The translations under genes were made by a program, and so were the position numbers. The notes below the pieces were generated by a model. The model was not told the origin of the DNA. It worked only from the letters and a program-made list of their open reading frames with translations, and ran no database searches. A stretch of DNA of 64,000 nt from GCA-003244245 sp036266995 (lineage in GTDB: Bacteria > Actinomycetota > Actinomycetes > Mycobacteriales > Pseudonocardiaceae), in NCBI GenBank assembly GCA_036266995.1, contig DATAWX010000166.1, positions 5,996 to 69,995 on the forward strand, in the 5' to 3' direction. This document shows, piece by piece, positions 34,383 to 43,262 of this stretch (position 1 is the stretch's first letter; every line of letters starts with the position of its first letter).

Positions 34383-35648
34383 TCACGCGTTGCTCGCGAT
34401 GTGGTATCGACCGGTGGTGCTGTGCCATTCGCGGTTACCGCCGAGCCAGGCCCAGATGTCGGCCAGGAAACGCCGCAGCGCAAGCGAGCCAACCTGGCTG
34501 AGGACGGCCGCTTCCTCGACGAAGGTGTGCATCAGCTCGTTATGGATCGCTACCGAGCGCTCGATTGCCTCCTGTCGCGAGCACTTTTCTTCAATAGCGA
34601 TCAACTTGGGCAGATCGAAGTCTTCGTCCGCTTCCTTACCCATCGAGTACAGATCGTTCAGAATCACGCTCGCACTGCCGGCCAAGCAAAACACCCGGCG
34701 CACCCGGCGATCGGCGAACTCGAAGGCGGGAAGCTCGTAGCCGGCGATCGGATCGACCAACACCATCGGCGGCAGGAAGCTGTTTTCATGCCGGTGCGTC
34801 AGGTACTCCCAGACCGGCGGGATTCGCCCGGTGGCGCGCCAGTTCGCCTCATGGTTGTAGGCCATGAACATGACCGCCAGCTCGTGGCGCAGGCGCGCGA
34901 CCTGCGTCGCGGTGGCGTACCGGGCAAGGTGCTCGAATGCCGACCGGTACGCGACCGCGACCGGCTCCTCCGATAAAGCCTGGTCGAGTTGGGGCGCGTA
35001 CCTGACTGGAAGATCGACCGGGTCCACCGCGGCGAAGGTGATCCCTAGCCGCGAGGCGATCACCTTAGCGTCGGCACCCATTGATTCCTCGTCGAGGAAG
35101 TGGTCGTCGGTGGCCCATTCCGCGAGTACGCACTTCGATGCCGCCAGCAGCCGGTCCGGGTCATCCGTAGCCGGATGGGTGAGCATCATCAGACGCCCGA
35201 AATTGGCCGTCCGCACGCGGTCGAGCTGTCCGGGGTAGATCCCGACTTGCTCGGCCCAGTCGACCAGGCGGTCGTTGACCTCCTCGCCGAGGGCTACGTC
35301 GTCACGAACCGCCGGAGGGCAGTACAGCGTTGGGCCTGATCCACCGTTATCGGTCGCCTCGGTGGGAACCGGCCCAGTGACGGGCCCAGTGACGGACATT
35401 GTTTCGTTGCCGGCGGTGCCTAGCCAAGGGATCCGGGCCGCCGACGTACCCAGTCCGGTGGGGCCGGTGAGGAGCCGGCTCGCCATCGACGCGTCGGGCT
35501 GGCCGTCATCCCCGGGAAGTTGATCCCCCACGTATGCAGGCAGGTCTCGCGGGGCAAGGCGTTGCGGGTTGGCGAACAAGGCGACCACCGCGTCCGCCAG
35601 GTCGTGGGTGACCGCGGGCGCGGACACCCGAGACAGCACAGCAGGCAC
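34383..35648 (-). CDS. 2-methylisoborneol synthase, encapsulin cargo
   Basis: The 421-residue class I terpene synthase has a low-complexity N-terminal extension (about 1-110) rich in Gly, Pro, Thr and Asp, then a helical catalytic domain. The Asp-rich motif lies in EWATDDHFLDEES and the NSE motif in LNDLYSMGKEADED; WEYLTHRHENSF and HEWHSTTGRYHI-type ends are usual for the family (here NREWHSTTGRYH). It would cyclise 2-methyl-GPP to the earthy odorant 2-methylisoborneol. Residues 62-73 read GPTGLGTSAARI, in the disordered extension known to direct loading into family 2B encapsulins. Start is GTG 35648 with AGGAGG upstream. Confidence 0.92.
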   Translation of the reverse strand: MPAVLSRVSAPAVTHDLADAVVALFANPQRLAPRDLPAYVGDQLPGDDGQPDASMASRLLTGPTGLGTSAARIPWLGTAGNETMSVTGPVTGPVPTEATDNGGSGPTLYCPPAVRDDVALGEEVNDRLVDWAEQVGIYPGQLDRVRTANFGRLMMLTHPATDDPDRLLAASKCVLAEWATDDHFLDEESMGADAKVIASRLGITFAAVDPVDLPVRYAPQLDQALSEEPVAVAYRSAFEHLARYATATQVARLRHELAVMFMAYNHEANWRATGRIPPVWEYLTHRHENSFLPPMVLVDPIAGYELPAFEFADRRVRRVFCLAGSASVILNDLYSMGKEADEDFDLPKLIAIEEKCSRQEAIERSVAIHNELMHTFVEEAAVLSQVGSLALRRFLADIWAWLGGNREWHSTTGRYHIASNA

Positions 35649-35720
35649 CGGTCCTCCTTCGCTAGCGGACGGTGGCGCCCTGAGCCGGCGCCGGATGCGA
35701 ATCGCCTGAGCTGGACTCGT

Positions 35721-38012
35721 TCATGCGCGGAGCAACTCGCTGACGACGGTCGCGGATGTGCCCAGCCCGGTCGGGCCACCGAGCCGCTGTTCCGGCGGCC
35801 TGCGGTACCGCCGGCGCAATGCTGATTCGGGATATCGGCCGGTCAAGATATGCCAGTCCAGAATGCCGGCCATCCAGTCCTGCAATCCCACGACGTATTC
35901 GTCGAGCGCCTCGCGGGCGTCATCGTCCAAGCAGAGCTCGTCCATCACCAACGACAACTCCGTCGCCTTGACGTGCTCGAACTGCAACATCCGCGAAGTC
36001 ATCAGATCGTTCACCACCTCCACGGCCCGTTCCCGATCTGTGTCGAGGAACTTCTGCACAACCAGCACGCAGTTGTGCACCTCACCCTCGAACTCGATCT
36101 CCTTCTGGTAGGAGAAGACGTCGTTGGTGAAGCAGGCGTAGTCGGCTGCCGAGTTCTCCAGCGCGCGAAGTGTCCGGGTGCGGAAGGTCTCCGCTGGGAG
36201 CCGCGCCGCCCGGGCGATGCGGGCCAGGTTCATCGTGAGGTCTGAGCCGAAGGTCTTGCGCCGCATCTCGACGTAGTCGACCGGATCGGGCACCCGATGC
36301 TGGATGTGGTTGGACAGCTCCCACAACCAGCTCGTCGTCATGTCTTCGACACCGTGGCGGAACTGACGGCGCTGCGGCATGGCCATCGGGGACGCAGTTC
36401 GCATCCACAGCTCTGCCAGGCCCTTTTCCACCGCGTTGGCTGGCGGTGGCGTGATGTCGCAGTCCAACGGCATGAACATCGGCAACCGGGCGTTGAACAC
36501 CTTCGCTGCCGCCATGTTCCCAGTGGGGCCGAAAACCGCCGGAAAGTAGTCGTCACCGTAGGTCCCCCAGGTCAACCAAACCGACGACTGGTCGAGCTCG
36601 GGTCCGGACGCGTCGGGATGAAGCCTCGCCGCGCAGTTGGCGAAATCGAACAACGCGAGATTTTCCTCATCCCAGATGCGGATACCGCCGGGGAGTGACT
36701 CGAGCATCCCCATCTCCCGAGCCCAGTCGATGCAATGCTGGCGCGACCGCTCCAGATTGACGTTGACTCGGGCTTTGTAGGGCATGTAGAAATCCGGCAG
36801 GGTCGTCGGGCCTACTGGTTCGTAGGGCACATGCGTGTAATATTTGACCCTTTGCAGGCCGAGGGCATCGGGGGACAACGCCATGGATGACGGTGCACTG
36901 GGTGACAAAGTGAGCTGCGTTGCTGATGTACCCAAGCCGGTGGGACCGCCGAGCAGTCGCTGCGCCACCGGTGGCTCAGGATCGGATTTCTTGTTCATGT
37001 ACCGGCTGGACCGCATGTGCCACTCGTGGCCGCCCGACTGCCAGTCCTGCAAGCCCTTGACATAGAGTAGCACGTTCTCGCGTTCGGTCAGATCGAGGCT
37101 GTGCTCCTCGAACAGCGAGGGCAACTCGGTGACGGTGGTGTTCTCGAACTGGTGCAGCCGCGAGGTCAGGATGTCGTTGGTCAGGTCCGCGGCGCGCTGC
37201 GGGGGGACATCCAGGAACCGTTCCAGCACCAGAACGCAGTTGTTGATCTCACCTTCCTCTTCGGTTTCCCGCTGGTAGGAGAAGAGGTCGTTGCGCAGGT
37301 GCACCCCGTCGGAGAAGGTGTCCTTGAGCACTCGCATCGGCCGGGTGTCGGCGATCCTGGCCGGGATCTCAACGAACGCGGCGTGTTCCACCAGGTCGGC
37401 TGACCACGGTGCGCCGCCGACCTTGCGGCGCACCTCGACGTACTCGATCGGGTTCGGGACCCGGTTCCCACTGATGTTGGCGAGCTCCCACGTCGACTCG
37501 CGCAGCAGGTTCTTGGTGCTCTCGAAGAACCGCGATCGCCATTCCAGTGACCGGTGTGGGACGGTACGCGCCCACAGGTTGATCAACCCACGTTCGACCG
37601 GATTGGTCGGCTCCGGCGGCGGGCTGAGATCGACCGGCATGAACGCGGGTAACCCATCGAGATACTCTTTCGCGCCGGTCTGGTCCTGGCTGCGCTTGTA
37701 GATTTCCAGGAAGTGATCATCGAAATAGAATACCCAGACGTACCAGTCGGTCACCAGGTCGAGCTCGCGGCTCGGCGCGTCAGGATGGGTATACGCGCAA
37801 AGTAAGGCGAAGTCCATGGAGTCGAACTTGGCCTCGTCCCAGATATCTGCTCCGACCTCGTCTGCGGCGTTATCTCCTGCGTCGTTTCTTGGAGCGTCGA
37901 GCATACCCATCTCGCGGGCCCACGCCTTGGTATGCTCGCGTGCCGTCTCCAGGTGAGGGTTCAACCGCGCCGGGTACGGCATGTAGAAGTCTGGCAGCTC
38001 ATAGGGTTGCAT
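35721..38012 (-). CDS. Geosmin synthase (two-domain)
   Basis: The 763-residue protein has two terpene-synthase domains. The N-terminal one (LPDFYMPYPARLNPHLE; FYFDDHFLEIYKRSQD; NDLFSYQRETEEEGEINN) converts FPP to germacradienol. The C-terminal one (LPDFYMPYKARVN; GDDYFPAVFG; NDVFSYQKEIEFEGEVHN) turns germacradienol into geosmin. Unusually relevant are two copies of GGPTGLGTSAT, one in the linker (residues about 355-365) and one near the extreme C-terminus, matching the motif in the MIB synthase extension. That makes encapsulation of this enzyme likely. It lies 33 bases after shell copy 2 and 72 before the MIB synthase gene. Confidence 0.94.
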   Translation of the reverse strand: MQPYELPDFYMPYPARLNPHLETAREHTKAWAREMGMLDAPRNDAGDNAADEVGADIWDEAKFDSMDFALLCAYTHPDAPSRELDLVTDWYVWVFYFDDHFLEIYKRSQDQTGAKEYLDGLPAFMPVDLSPPPEPTNPVERGLINLWARTVPHRSLEWRSRFFESTKNLLRESTWELANISGNRVPNPIEYVEVRRKVGGAPWSADLVEHAAFVEIPARIADTRPMRVLKDTFSDGVHLRNDLFSYQRETEEEGEINNCVLVLERFLDVPPQRAADLTNDILTSRLHQFENTTVTELPSLFEEHSLDLTERENVLLYVKGLQDWQSGGHEWHMRSSRYMNKKSDPEPPVAQRLLGGPTGLGTSATQLTLSPSAPSSMALSPDALGLQRVKYYTHVPYEPVGPTTLPDFYMPYKARVNVNLERSRQHCIDWAREMGMLESLPGGIRIWDEENLALFDFANCAARLHPDASGPELDQSSVWLTWGTYGDDYFPAVFGPTGNMAAAKVFNARLPMFMPLDCDITPPPANAVEKGLAELWMRTASPMAMPQRRQFRHGVEDMTTSWLWELSNHIQHRVPDPVDYVEMRRKTFGSDLTMNLARIARAARLPAETFRTRTLRALENSAADYACFTNDVFSYQKEIEFEGEVHNCVLVVQKFLDTDRERAVEVVNDLMTSRMLQFEHVKATELSLVMDELCLDDDAREALDEYVVGLQDWMAGILDWHILTGRYPESALRRRYRRPPEQRLGGPTGLGTSATVVSELLRA

Positions 38013-38045
38013 GACTAGCCCTCAGTTGATGTACGAACGAGTGCG

Positions 38046-39569
38046 CTATTTCGACTTCTTCGTAGATCCTGAGGAGGATGCCTTCGACTCCGTGGCGTCG
38101 GACGGTTGCGGAGTACCAGGTGCTGGCACGTCGTCGAAACGCGATATCTCGACATTTTCGAGGATGCCGATGGCATCGGGGACCATGACGGCCGCCGAAT
38201 AGTAGGCACTGACCAGGTAGGACATGATGGCTTTTTCGTCGATGCCCATGAAGCGGACGTTGAGCCCGGGCTGGACTTCGTCGGGAAGTCCCGTCTGGTG
38301 CAGACCGACCACGCCTTGCTTGTCCAAGCCGGTGCGCATCAGCACGATGGAGCTGGTCTGGTAGCCGGTGACGGGGATCTTGTTGCAGGGCAGCAGCGGT
38401 ACACCACGCCAGGACGGAACCTTGTGACCGTTGAGGTCGATGCTGTGCGGGTAGATGCCCCGGCGGTTGCATTCCCGACCGAACGCGGCGATGGCTCGGG
38501 GATGAGCCAGGAAAACGTCCGGATCCTTCCACACAGTGGCCAGCAGTTCGTCGAGATCGTCCGGAGTCGGCGGGCCGGTACGGGTGCTGATCCGCTGCGA
38601 GAACTCGGTCTGGTGCAGCAGGCCGAAGTCGGTGTTGTTCATCAGCTGGTCTTCTTGGGTTTCCCGCAGCGCCTCGATGGTCAGCCGTAGCTGCTCCTCG
38701 ACCTGATTCATCGGGTTGTTGAACAGATCCGCCACCCGGGTGTGCACCCGAAGCGGGGCCTGGGCCACGCTGAGCTGATACTCCCTGGGGTGCAGCTCGT
38801 AATCGGCAAACGTGCCCTCCATCGGGTGTTCCTGGGCATGGCCCGCGCTCAGCTTGATGAGCGCCTCACCATGTTCGTTCTGGGCCTGCTCGAGGCTGTC
38901 CCGGAACCGGTCGATACTTTCCCGCAAGGAGGGATGCTCATCGCGTACTCGCTGGAATGCCTGCTCGGACAGCACTAGGACCTTGCACGACGTCACCGCT
39001 TTGACGGTGTAGGTCCATTTGTCGTTGCCCTCGATGACCAGCTCGCGATCGCCGAAATAGCCGCCGTCGGAGATGGTGTCCAACACTGTCGGTTCACCGT
39101 ACTTACCAGGGCCGATTTTGTTGAGCTTGCCGTGGGCGATGAGGAACAGCTGGTTAGCGTTGTTGCCCTCCTGCACGATTGTGCTGCCAGCCTCGATATC
39201 CTGCAGCTCGAACTGGCCCGCAATCTCTTCCAGGATATCCGGTTGATCAATGAAACTCCGCAGCATCGGCAACTCGCACAGTTCTTTGGGAATGACCTGT
39301 ATCGACTCGTCGCCGTTCATTCTGAACTCTATCCGACCATCACCGACTGTGTAGTTCGCCCGGCGGTTGACTCGGAACGTTCCGCCCGTAGCCTCGATCC
39401 ACGGCAACACCCGCAGCAGCCAGCGCGAGGTGATCTCCTGCATCTGTGGTACGGATTTGGTCGTCGTCGCCAGGTTGCGGGCAGCCGCTGTCGCCAGGGT
39501 CATCTGCGCTTGACCGTTCTGCGGCTGCTGGCCATTCACGCTCGTGTCCGCCTGGGCCGTCTCAGTCAC
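38046..39569 (-). CDS. Family 2B encapsulin shell protein, copy 2
   Basis: The 507-residue product is clearly paralogous to copy 1: ATTTKSVPQMQEITSRWLLR near the N-terminus, the inserted cyclic-nucleotide-binding domain (LFLIAHGKLNKIGPGKYGEP, DGGYFGDRELVIEGND) and HTRVADLFNNPMNQVEEQL in the returning HK97 fold. It differs by a longer N-terminus and by about 28 extra residues after NVEISR (FDDVPAPGTPQPSD..., rich in Ser and Lys), probably a disordered tail. It is the first gene of the operon (GTG 39569). Two shell proteins in one locus may form mixed cages. Confidence 0.92.
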   Translation of the reverse strand: MTETAQADTSVNGQQPQNGQAQMTLATAAARNLATTTKSVPQMQEITSRWLLRVLPWIEATGGTFRVNRRANYTVGDGRIEFRMNGDESIQVIPKELCELPMLRSFIDQPDILEEIAGQFELQDIEAGSTIVQEGNNANQLFLIAHGKLNKIGPGKYGEPTVLDTISDGGYFGDRELVIEGNDKWTYTVKAVTSCKVLVLSEQAFQRVRDEHPSLRESIDRFRDSLEQAQNEHGEALIKLSAGHAQEHPMEGTFADYELHPREYQLSVAQAPLRVHTRVADLFNNPMNQVEEQLRLTIEALRETQEDQLMNNTDFGLLHQTEFSQRISTRTGPPTPDDLDELLATVWKDPDVFLAHPRAIAAFGRECNRRGIYPHSIDLNGHKVPSWRGVPLLPCNKIPVTGYQTSSIVLMRTGLDKQGVVGLHQTGLPDEVQPGLNVRFMGIDEKAIMSYLVSAYYSAAVMVPDAIGILENVEISRFDDVPAPGTPQPSDATESKASSSGSTKKSK

Positions 39570-39731
39570 GACACATACACCACCAATCTGTAGTTCGCAC
39601 TCGCCGGGAGAATGAAAGTAGTCAAGATCAAAGTTGTTCAGGGTGCGCGCGACTGCCGAATTCGCGGCGGCCGACCATTGTCGATAGCAACGCCTACGAC
39701 GAATCGTAAGGGCCTGCGGCGTGCGCCGTGA

Positions 39732-39748
39732 TCCGTAGAAACTACGGA
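39732..39748. promoter_or_regulatory. Palindrome upstream of the terpene operon
   Basis: TCCGTAG-AAA-CTACGGA is a perfect seven-base inverted repeat with a three-base spacer. It lies six bases beyond the stop of the LuxR-type regulator gene and 163 bases before the first shell gene, in the only substantial gap upstream of the operon. It could be an operator, or a weak terminator for the regulator transcript. No clear -35/-10 pair could be assigned. Confidence 0.4.
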
Positions 39749-39753
39749 CCTCA

Positions 39754-42708
39754 CTACTGTCCGGGAGCCAGCCCTAGCTCAGCGCGACGGAGCACGAGTT
39801 GCTGTTTGGAGGAGACACCGAGTTTGGCGTAGCCGCGGGCGAGGTGGGTCTCGACGGTGCGCACACCGATGTGCAGCTGGGTGGCGATCTGCGCGGCGGT
39901 GTAACCGCCTGCAGCCAGCTCGGCGACCTGCCGTTCCCGTCTGGTCAGCGAGTCCGGACCGCACACGGCCGCGGTGGTGCCTGCTGGGGTGCACGGTTGT
40001 TCCGATTCGAACCCGTGCAGCAGTGCGCGGGCTTCGTCGCGGCGGACGATGGCGCCGCAGGTGTCGAACGCCCTGATGGCTTCGCGCAACACGTCCTTTG
40101 CTGCCGTGCGGTCAGATCCTCCGACCGCGGTGGCGTAGGCGACCTGGGAGCGTGCCGCCAGCAACGCATATCCACGGCAGCGGAATCCTTCGACAGCGCG
40201 CAACGCGACCTCCGCAGCCTGGTCCCGGTGGCCCTGTCCGATCAGTGCCCACGCCGTGGCGAGCAGGGACAGCACCTGGTGCAGAAGCGCGTCGGTGCGC
40301 CGGGCGGTGTTGTGCGCCGATTCTGCAGCCTGGGTCGCAGCGCTGTAATCGCCGGCGGCCACCGAGACTTCGGCGAGGTCGGCCAGGACGAACCCCCGCA
40401 GTGCCCATGCGTTCATCGCCGCGTAGCAGTCGACCGTCCGTTGCAGGGCGGCGGCCGCGGCGGCCAGCCGGCCCTCGGCTCTGGCCACCACCCCCGATGC
40501 CCACCAGTACAGCGGCTCGAGGACACCGAGGGTCTTACTGTCGCTGCGCGTCATAGCGTCGAGGTCTTCCCGGGCCTCGGCCAGCTGGCCGCGCTCGGCC
40601 GCCGCCATCGCCACCCGGCCCGCCAGCCGGATCGGCAAGCACGACTCAGCCGCCGGCAAGCACGACTCAGCCGCCGAACCGTGACCTTCGCACTGTTGCG
40701 CATGCGCGGTCACCATCGGCAGGTCCCCGGCGACTAACTCGATGAACGCACCGCATCCGCTGAGCATCGGGTCATGATGCGGGCGCAAAGCGGCAGCCTG
40801 CGCCCATCGAGTGCGCGCCGAGACCAGATGACCTCGGCAGGCATCCAACGAGGCGAGCAGGGCCAGGCTCTGACCCGCCCAAGACAGCCGACCTGCCGCG
40901 GTGCCGAGCTCGACACTGCGCAGCAGCACCTCCTCGGCCGCGTCGAAACGACCCTGCCAGCCCAGCGTGTGCCCCAACGCGGCGAGTGCCTCAGCGAGCG
41001 CCCGTTGATCCCCCGCCCGCTCGGCCTCAGCCAGCTGCTCTCGCGCTGCCAGTTCCGCGCCGCACAGGTCCCCGTGCCAGCCGCGGATCTTGGCCAACTC
41101 GACCGCAGCGGCACGGCCCGCGCGCCCTCGGCCGACCCCCCGGCACAGCGCAAGAGCCTGGCTGCACTCCCGCTCTCCGGCGTCGAGATCGCCAGCGCCG
41201 CACGAGAACAAGCCCGCGAGCCATAGTCGGACGTCGACCTGCCGTTGTAGGTCGGTTATCCCGGCGAGCAGTTGCCGCATTCGTCGCACCGCGGCGATCT
41301 CAATCACATGGTATTCGGTGCGATCGACAATGCCCCAACTCGATTCCTGGACCAACGAGTCAAACACGCCGAGCCAGCGATCGTCGCCGATCGGCAACAG
41401 ATCCTGCAATCTCGAGATGGTCCGCCACGACTGGGAAGACACACCTCGCGCCACGGTTTGCGCAGCCATCTCGATCAGCGCGTCGATCGCCTCGCTGTCC
41501 CCGGCCTGCGCCGCGCGGACATAGTGGGGCGCCGCGGCCTCGGTCCGGCCACCGGCGCGCAGGGTTACAGCCCATTGCCGGTGCATCAGGTGCCGCCTGA
41601 TGCCACCAATGCCGGCGTAGACAACCTCACGGGTGAGCCGACAGGTGAGCTGATAGCTTACGGTAGCGCCGGTTCGCTGTTCGGCGACCGCACCGCACCG
41701 CACCAGATGCTCCATGGTGAACGCGACGTCGTCGATCGGGCGGCCAGTGATCTGGACCAGGTCGCCGAGAGCGACGAGGTCGCCGGCGACGGCGATCAAC
41801 TCCACGAGAGCCACGGCTGGCGGGTCGTGCCGCGCCACCTCTGTGCGTACCCAACGAGCCAGTCGGTCAGGTATCCGGTTCAACACTGGTGCCCGTAGAT
41901 CCGCGCCGTTGTTGACCACTGCTTCCAGCAGTCCGACGACGAGCCGCGGGTTGCCCTGCGCGTGGGCCATCAGCCAATCCACCAGCTCTGCCGGTGTGCG
42001 GTCTGGCCCTAGGATGTCTGCGGCTAGCTCCGCGACATCGGCCCGGGACAACGGGGCCAGCACCAGCCGGCTGATCAGCGCTTCCTGCTCCAAGACCTGC
42101 AGCACTTCGGTGGCGATCCGGTGCCTGGCCAACTCGGCCGGCCGGGCTGTAACGACGACCAACAGTCGGCTGTCCGGGGAGTCCCACGCCAGCCGCAGCA
42201 GCATTTCCCACACCGCGTCGTGGGCCCGGTGAGCATCATCGAGAATCACCACGACTGGCCGGTCAGCGCTCGCCTTGGCGAGCAGACCCGGCATCCATTC
42301 GACGAGATGGTGGCGCAGCGTTTGGGCGCACGAAGACGCGTCGTGCCCGATCTCGGCACGGCGCTCGAGCGCCGGAAGGCCGCCGAACCCACTGCCGCAC
42401 GCCCGGCAGGCCCTGCCACTTCCCCGATCATCGTCATGCAGGTCTAGTGCCGCCGCCCATGGGCCGAACGGCGGGATATCCCCCAGCGGAGAGTTTCGCG
42501 CAACCAGCCCGATGGCCCACTCGCTGCCGCGCGGCAGCACCTCGGCCGCCAGCCGGGTCTTGCCCAGCCCGGCCTCGCCGAGCACCAAGGCCACTCGCAG
42601 TTCGCCCAGGGCACTGCGCTGGCGCTCGGCCTGCAGCGCACCGAGCTCCCGGACCCGTCCCGGCACGAGACGTCGGGTGCTTTCGAGGTTTTCAATAACT
42701 CTGGTCAT
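39754..42708 (-). CDS. LuxR regulator with AAA ATPase domain (LAL type)
   Basis: From the ATG at 42708 the product is 984 residues (a TTG at 42759 is also open). It has an N-terminal ATPase domain with Walker A LGEAGLGKTRLAAEV and Walker B VVVILDDAHRAHD, a long helical TPR-like middle (about 400-880) and a C-terminal LuxR helix-turn-helix (LTRRERQVAELAAGGYTAAQ, VRTVETHLARGYAKLG). LAL regulators commonly activate secondary-metabolite clusters. Its place immediately upstream of, and on the same strand as, the encapsulin-terpene operon makes it the prime candidate activator. An in-frame 21-base duplication (40634-40675) gives AESCLPAAESCLP in the middle region. Confidence 0.88.
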   Translation of the reverse strand: MTRVIENLESTRRLVPGRVRELGALQAERQRSALGELRVALVLGEAGLGKTRLAAEVLPRGSEWAIGLVARNSPLGDIPPFGPWAAALDLHDDDRGSGRACRACGSGFGGLPALERRAEIGHDASSCAQTLRHHLVEWMPGLLAKASADRPVVVILDDAHRAHDAVWEMLLRLAWDSPDSRLLVVVTARPAELARHRIATEVLQVLEQEALISRLVLAPLSRADVAELAADILGPDRTPAELVDWLMAHAQGNPRLVVGLLEAVVNNGADLRAPVLNRIPDRLARWVRTEVARHDPPAVALVELIAVAGDLVALGDLVQITGRPIDDVAFTMEHLVRCGAVAEQRTGATVSYQLTCRLTREVVYAGIGGIRRHLMHRQWAVTLRAGGRTEAAAPHYVRAAQAGDSEAIDALIEMAAQTVARGVSSQSWRTISRLQDLLPIGDDRWLGVFDSLVQESSWGIVDRTEYHVIEIAAVRRMRQLLAGITDLQRQVDVRLWLAGLFSCGAGDLDAGERECSQALALCRGVGRGRAGRAAAVELAKIRGWHGDLCGAELAAREQLAEAERAGDQRALAEALAALGHTLGWQGRFDAAEEVLLRSVELGTAAGRLSWAGQSLALLASLDACRGHLVSARTRWAQAAALRPHHDPMLSGCGAFIELVAGDLPMVTAHAQQCEGHGSAAESCLPAAESCLPIRLAGRVAMAAAERGQLAEAREDLDAMTRSDSKTLGVLEPLYWWASGVVARAEGRLAAAAAALQRTVDCYAAMNAWALRGFVLADLAEVSVAAGDYSAATQAAESAHNTARRTDALLHQVLSLLATAWALIGQGHRDQAAEVALRAVEGFRCRGYALLAARSQVAYATAVGGSDRTAAKDVLREAIRAFDTCGAIVRRDEARALLHGFESEQPCTPAGTTAAVCGPDSLTRRERQVAELAAGGYTAAQIATQLHIGVRTVETHLARGYAKLGVSSKQQLVLRRAELGLAPGQ

Positions 42709-43262
42709 CGTCAGGCCACCACAGTTGCACCGAGATTGATGTGGGTGATTTGTCGACAACGAAAGAGCGATTCACGCTGGCTCACGCTTATGCCGCCGAT
42801 CTCAGCTCCGAAGAGACTGTTAGATACGCTGCTGCGATGAGCCTGCGCGTTCAGGTGTGTTGCCTAATACAAGGGCAACGCGCCGTCACCTCCTTCCCCG
42901 ATATTTCGCCAAGTCCATTCGAAATCGTTGACTGACGTCGGTGTCCGAGTCAGTTGATAAAGTATCGCGATGTGGACCATTTGGCGTGTCGGACACCGAT
43001 GTTCACTCGAACGCTACGGATCGCTAACTGTGGGTATAAGCTCACCCGCTGTGCTGGTGCTGCTACCCCCGTCAGAGACCAAGGCGTCCGAGGGCGACGG
43101 GCCGCCGCTTGCGCTTGACCGACTGTCCCATCCCGGGCTCACGTCGGCCCCGCCGGAAACTGATCGACGAGTTAGTAGCGCTCGGGCAGCTACACGGCGC
43201 TGGGGGCCGGTGTCCGACGCCGCCGGGGTAGCCCGGATCGCCCGTGGTGTCTGCGGGTGCGC
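42709..43262. other. Non-coding region upstream of LAL regulator
   Basis: About 550 bases without a supportable gene lie between the AOX-like gene and the LAL regulator. The part near 42895-42970 is AT-richer and includes TTGACT at 42928-42933, a possible -35 element on the plus strand only. Promoters for the minus-strand regulator must be here but cannot be placed. The stretch at 43060-43260 is GC-rich with no protein-like frame. Confidence 0.4.
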
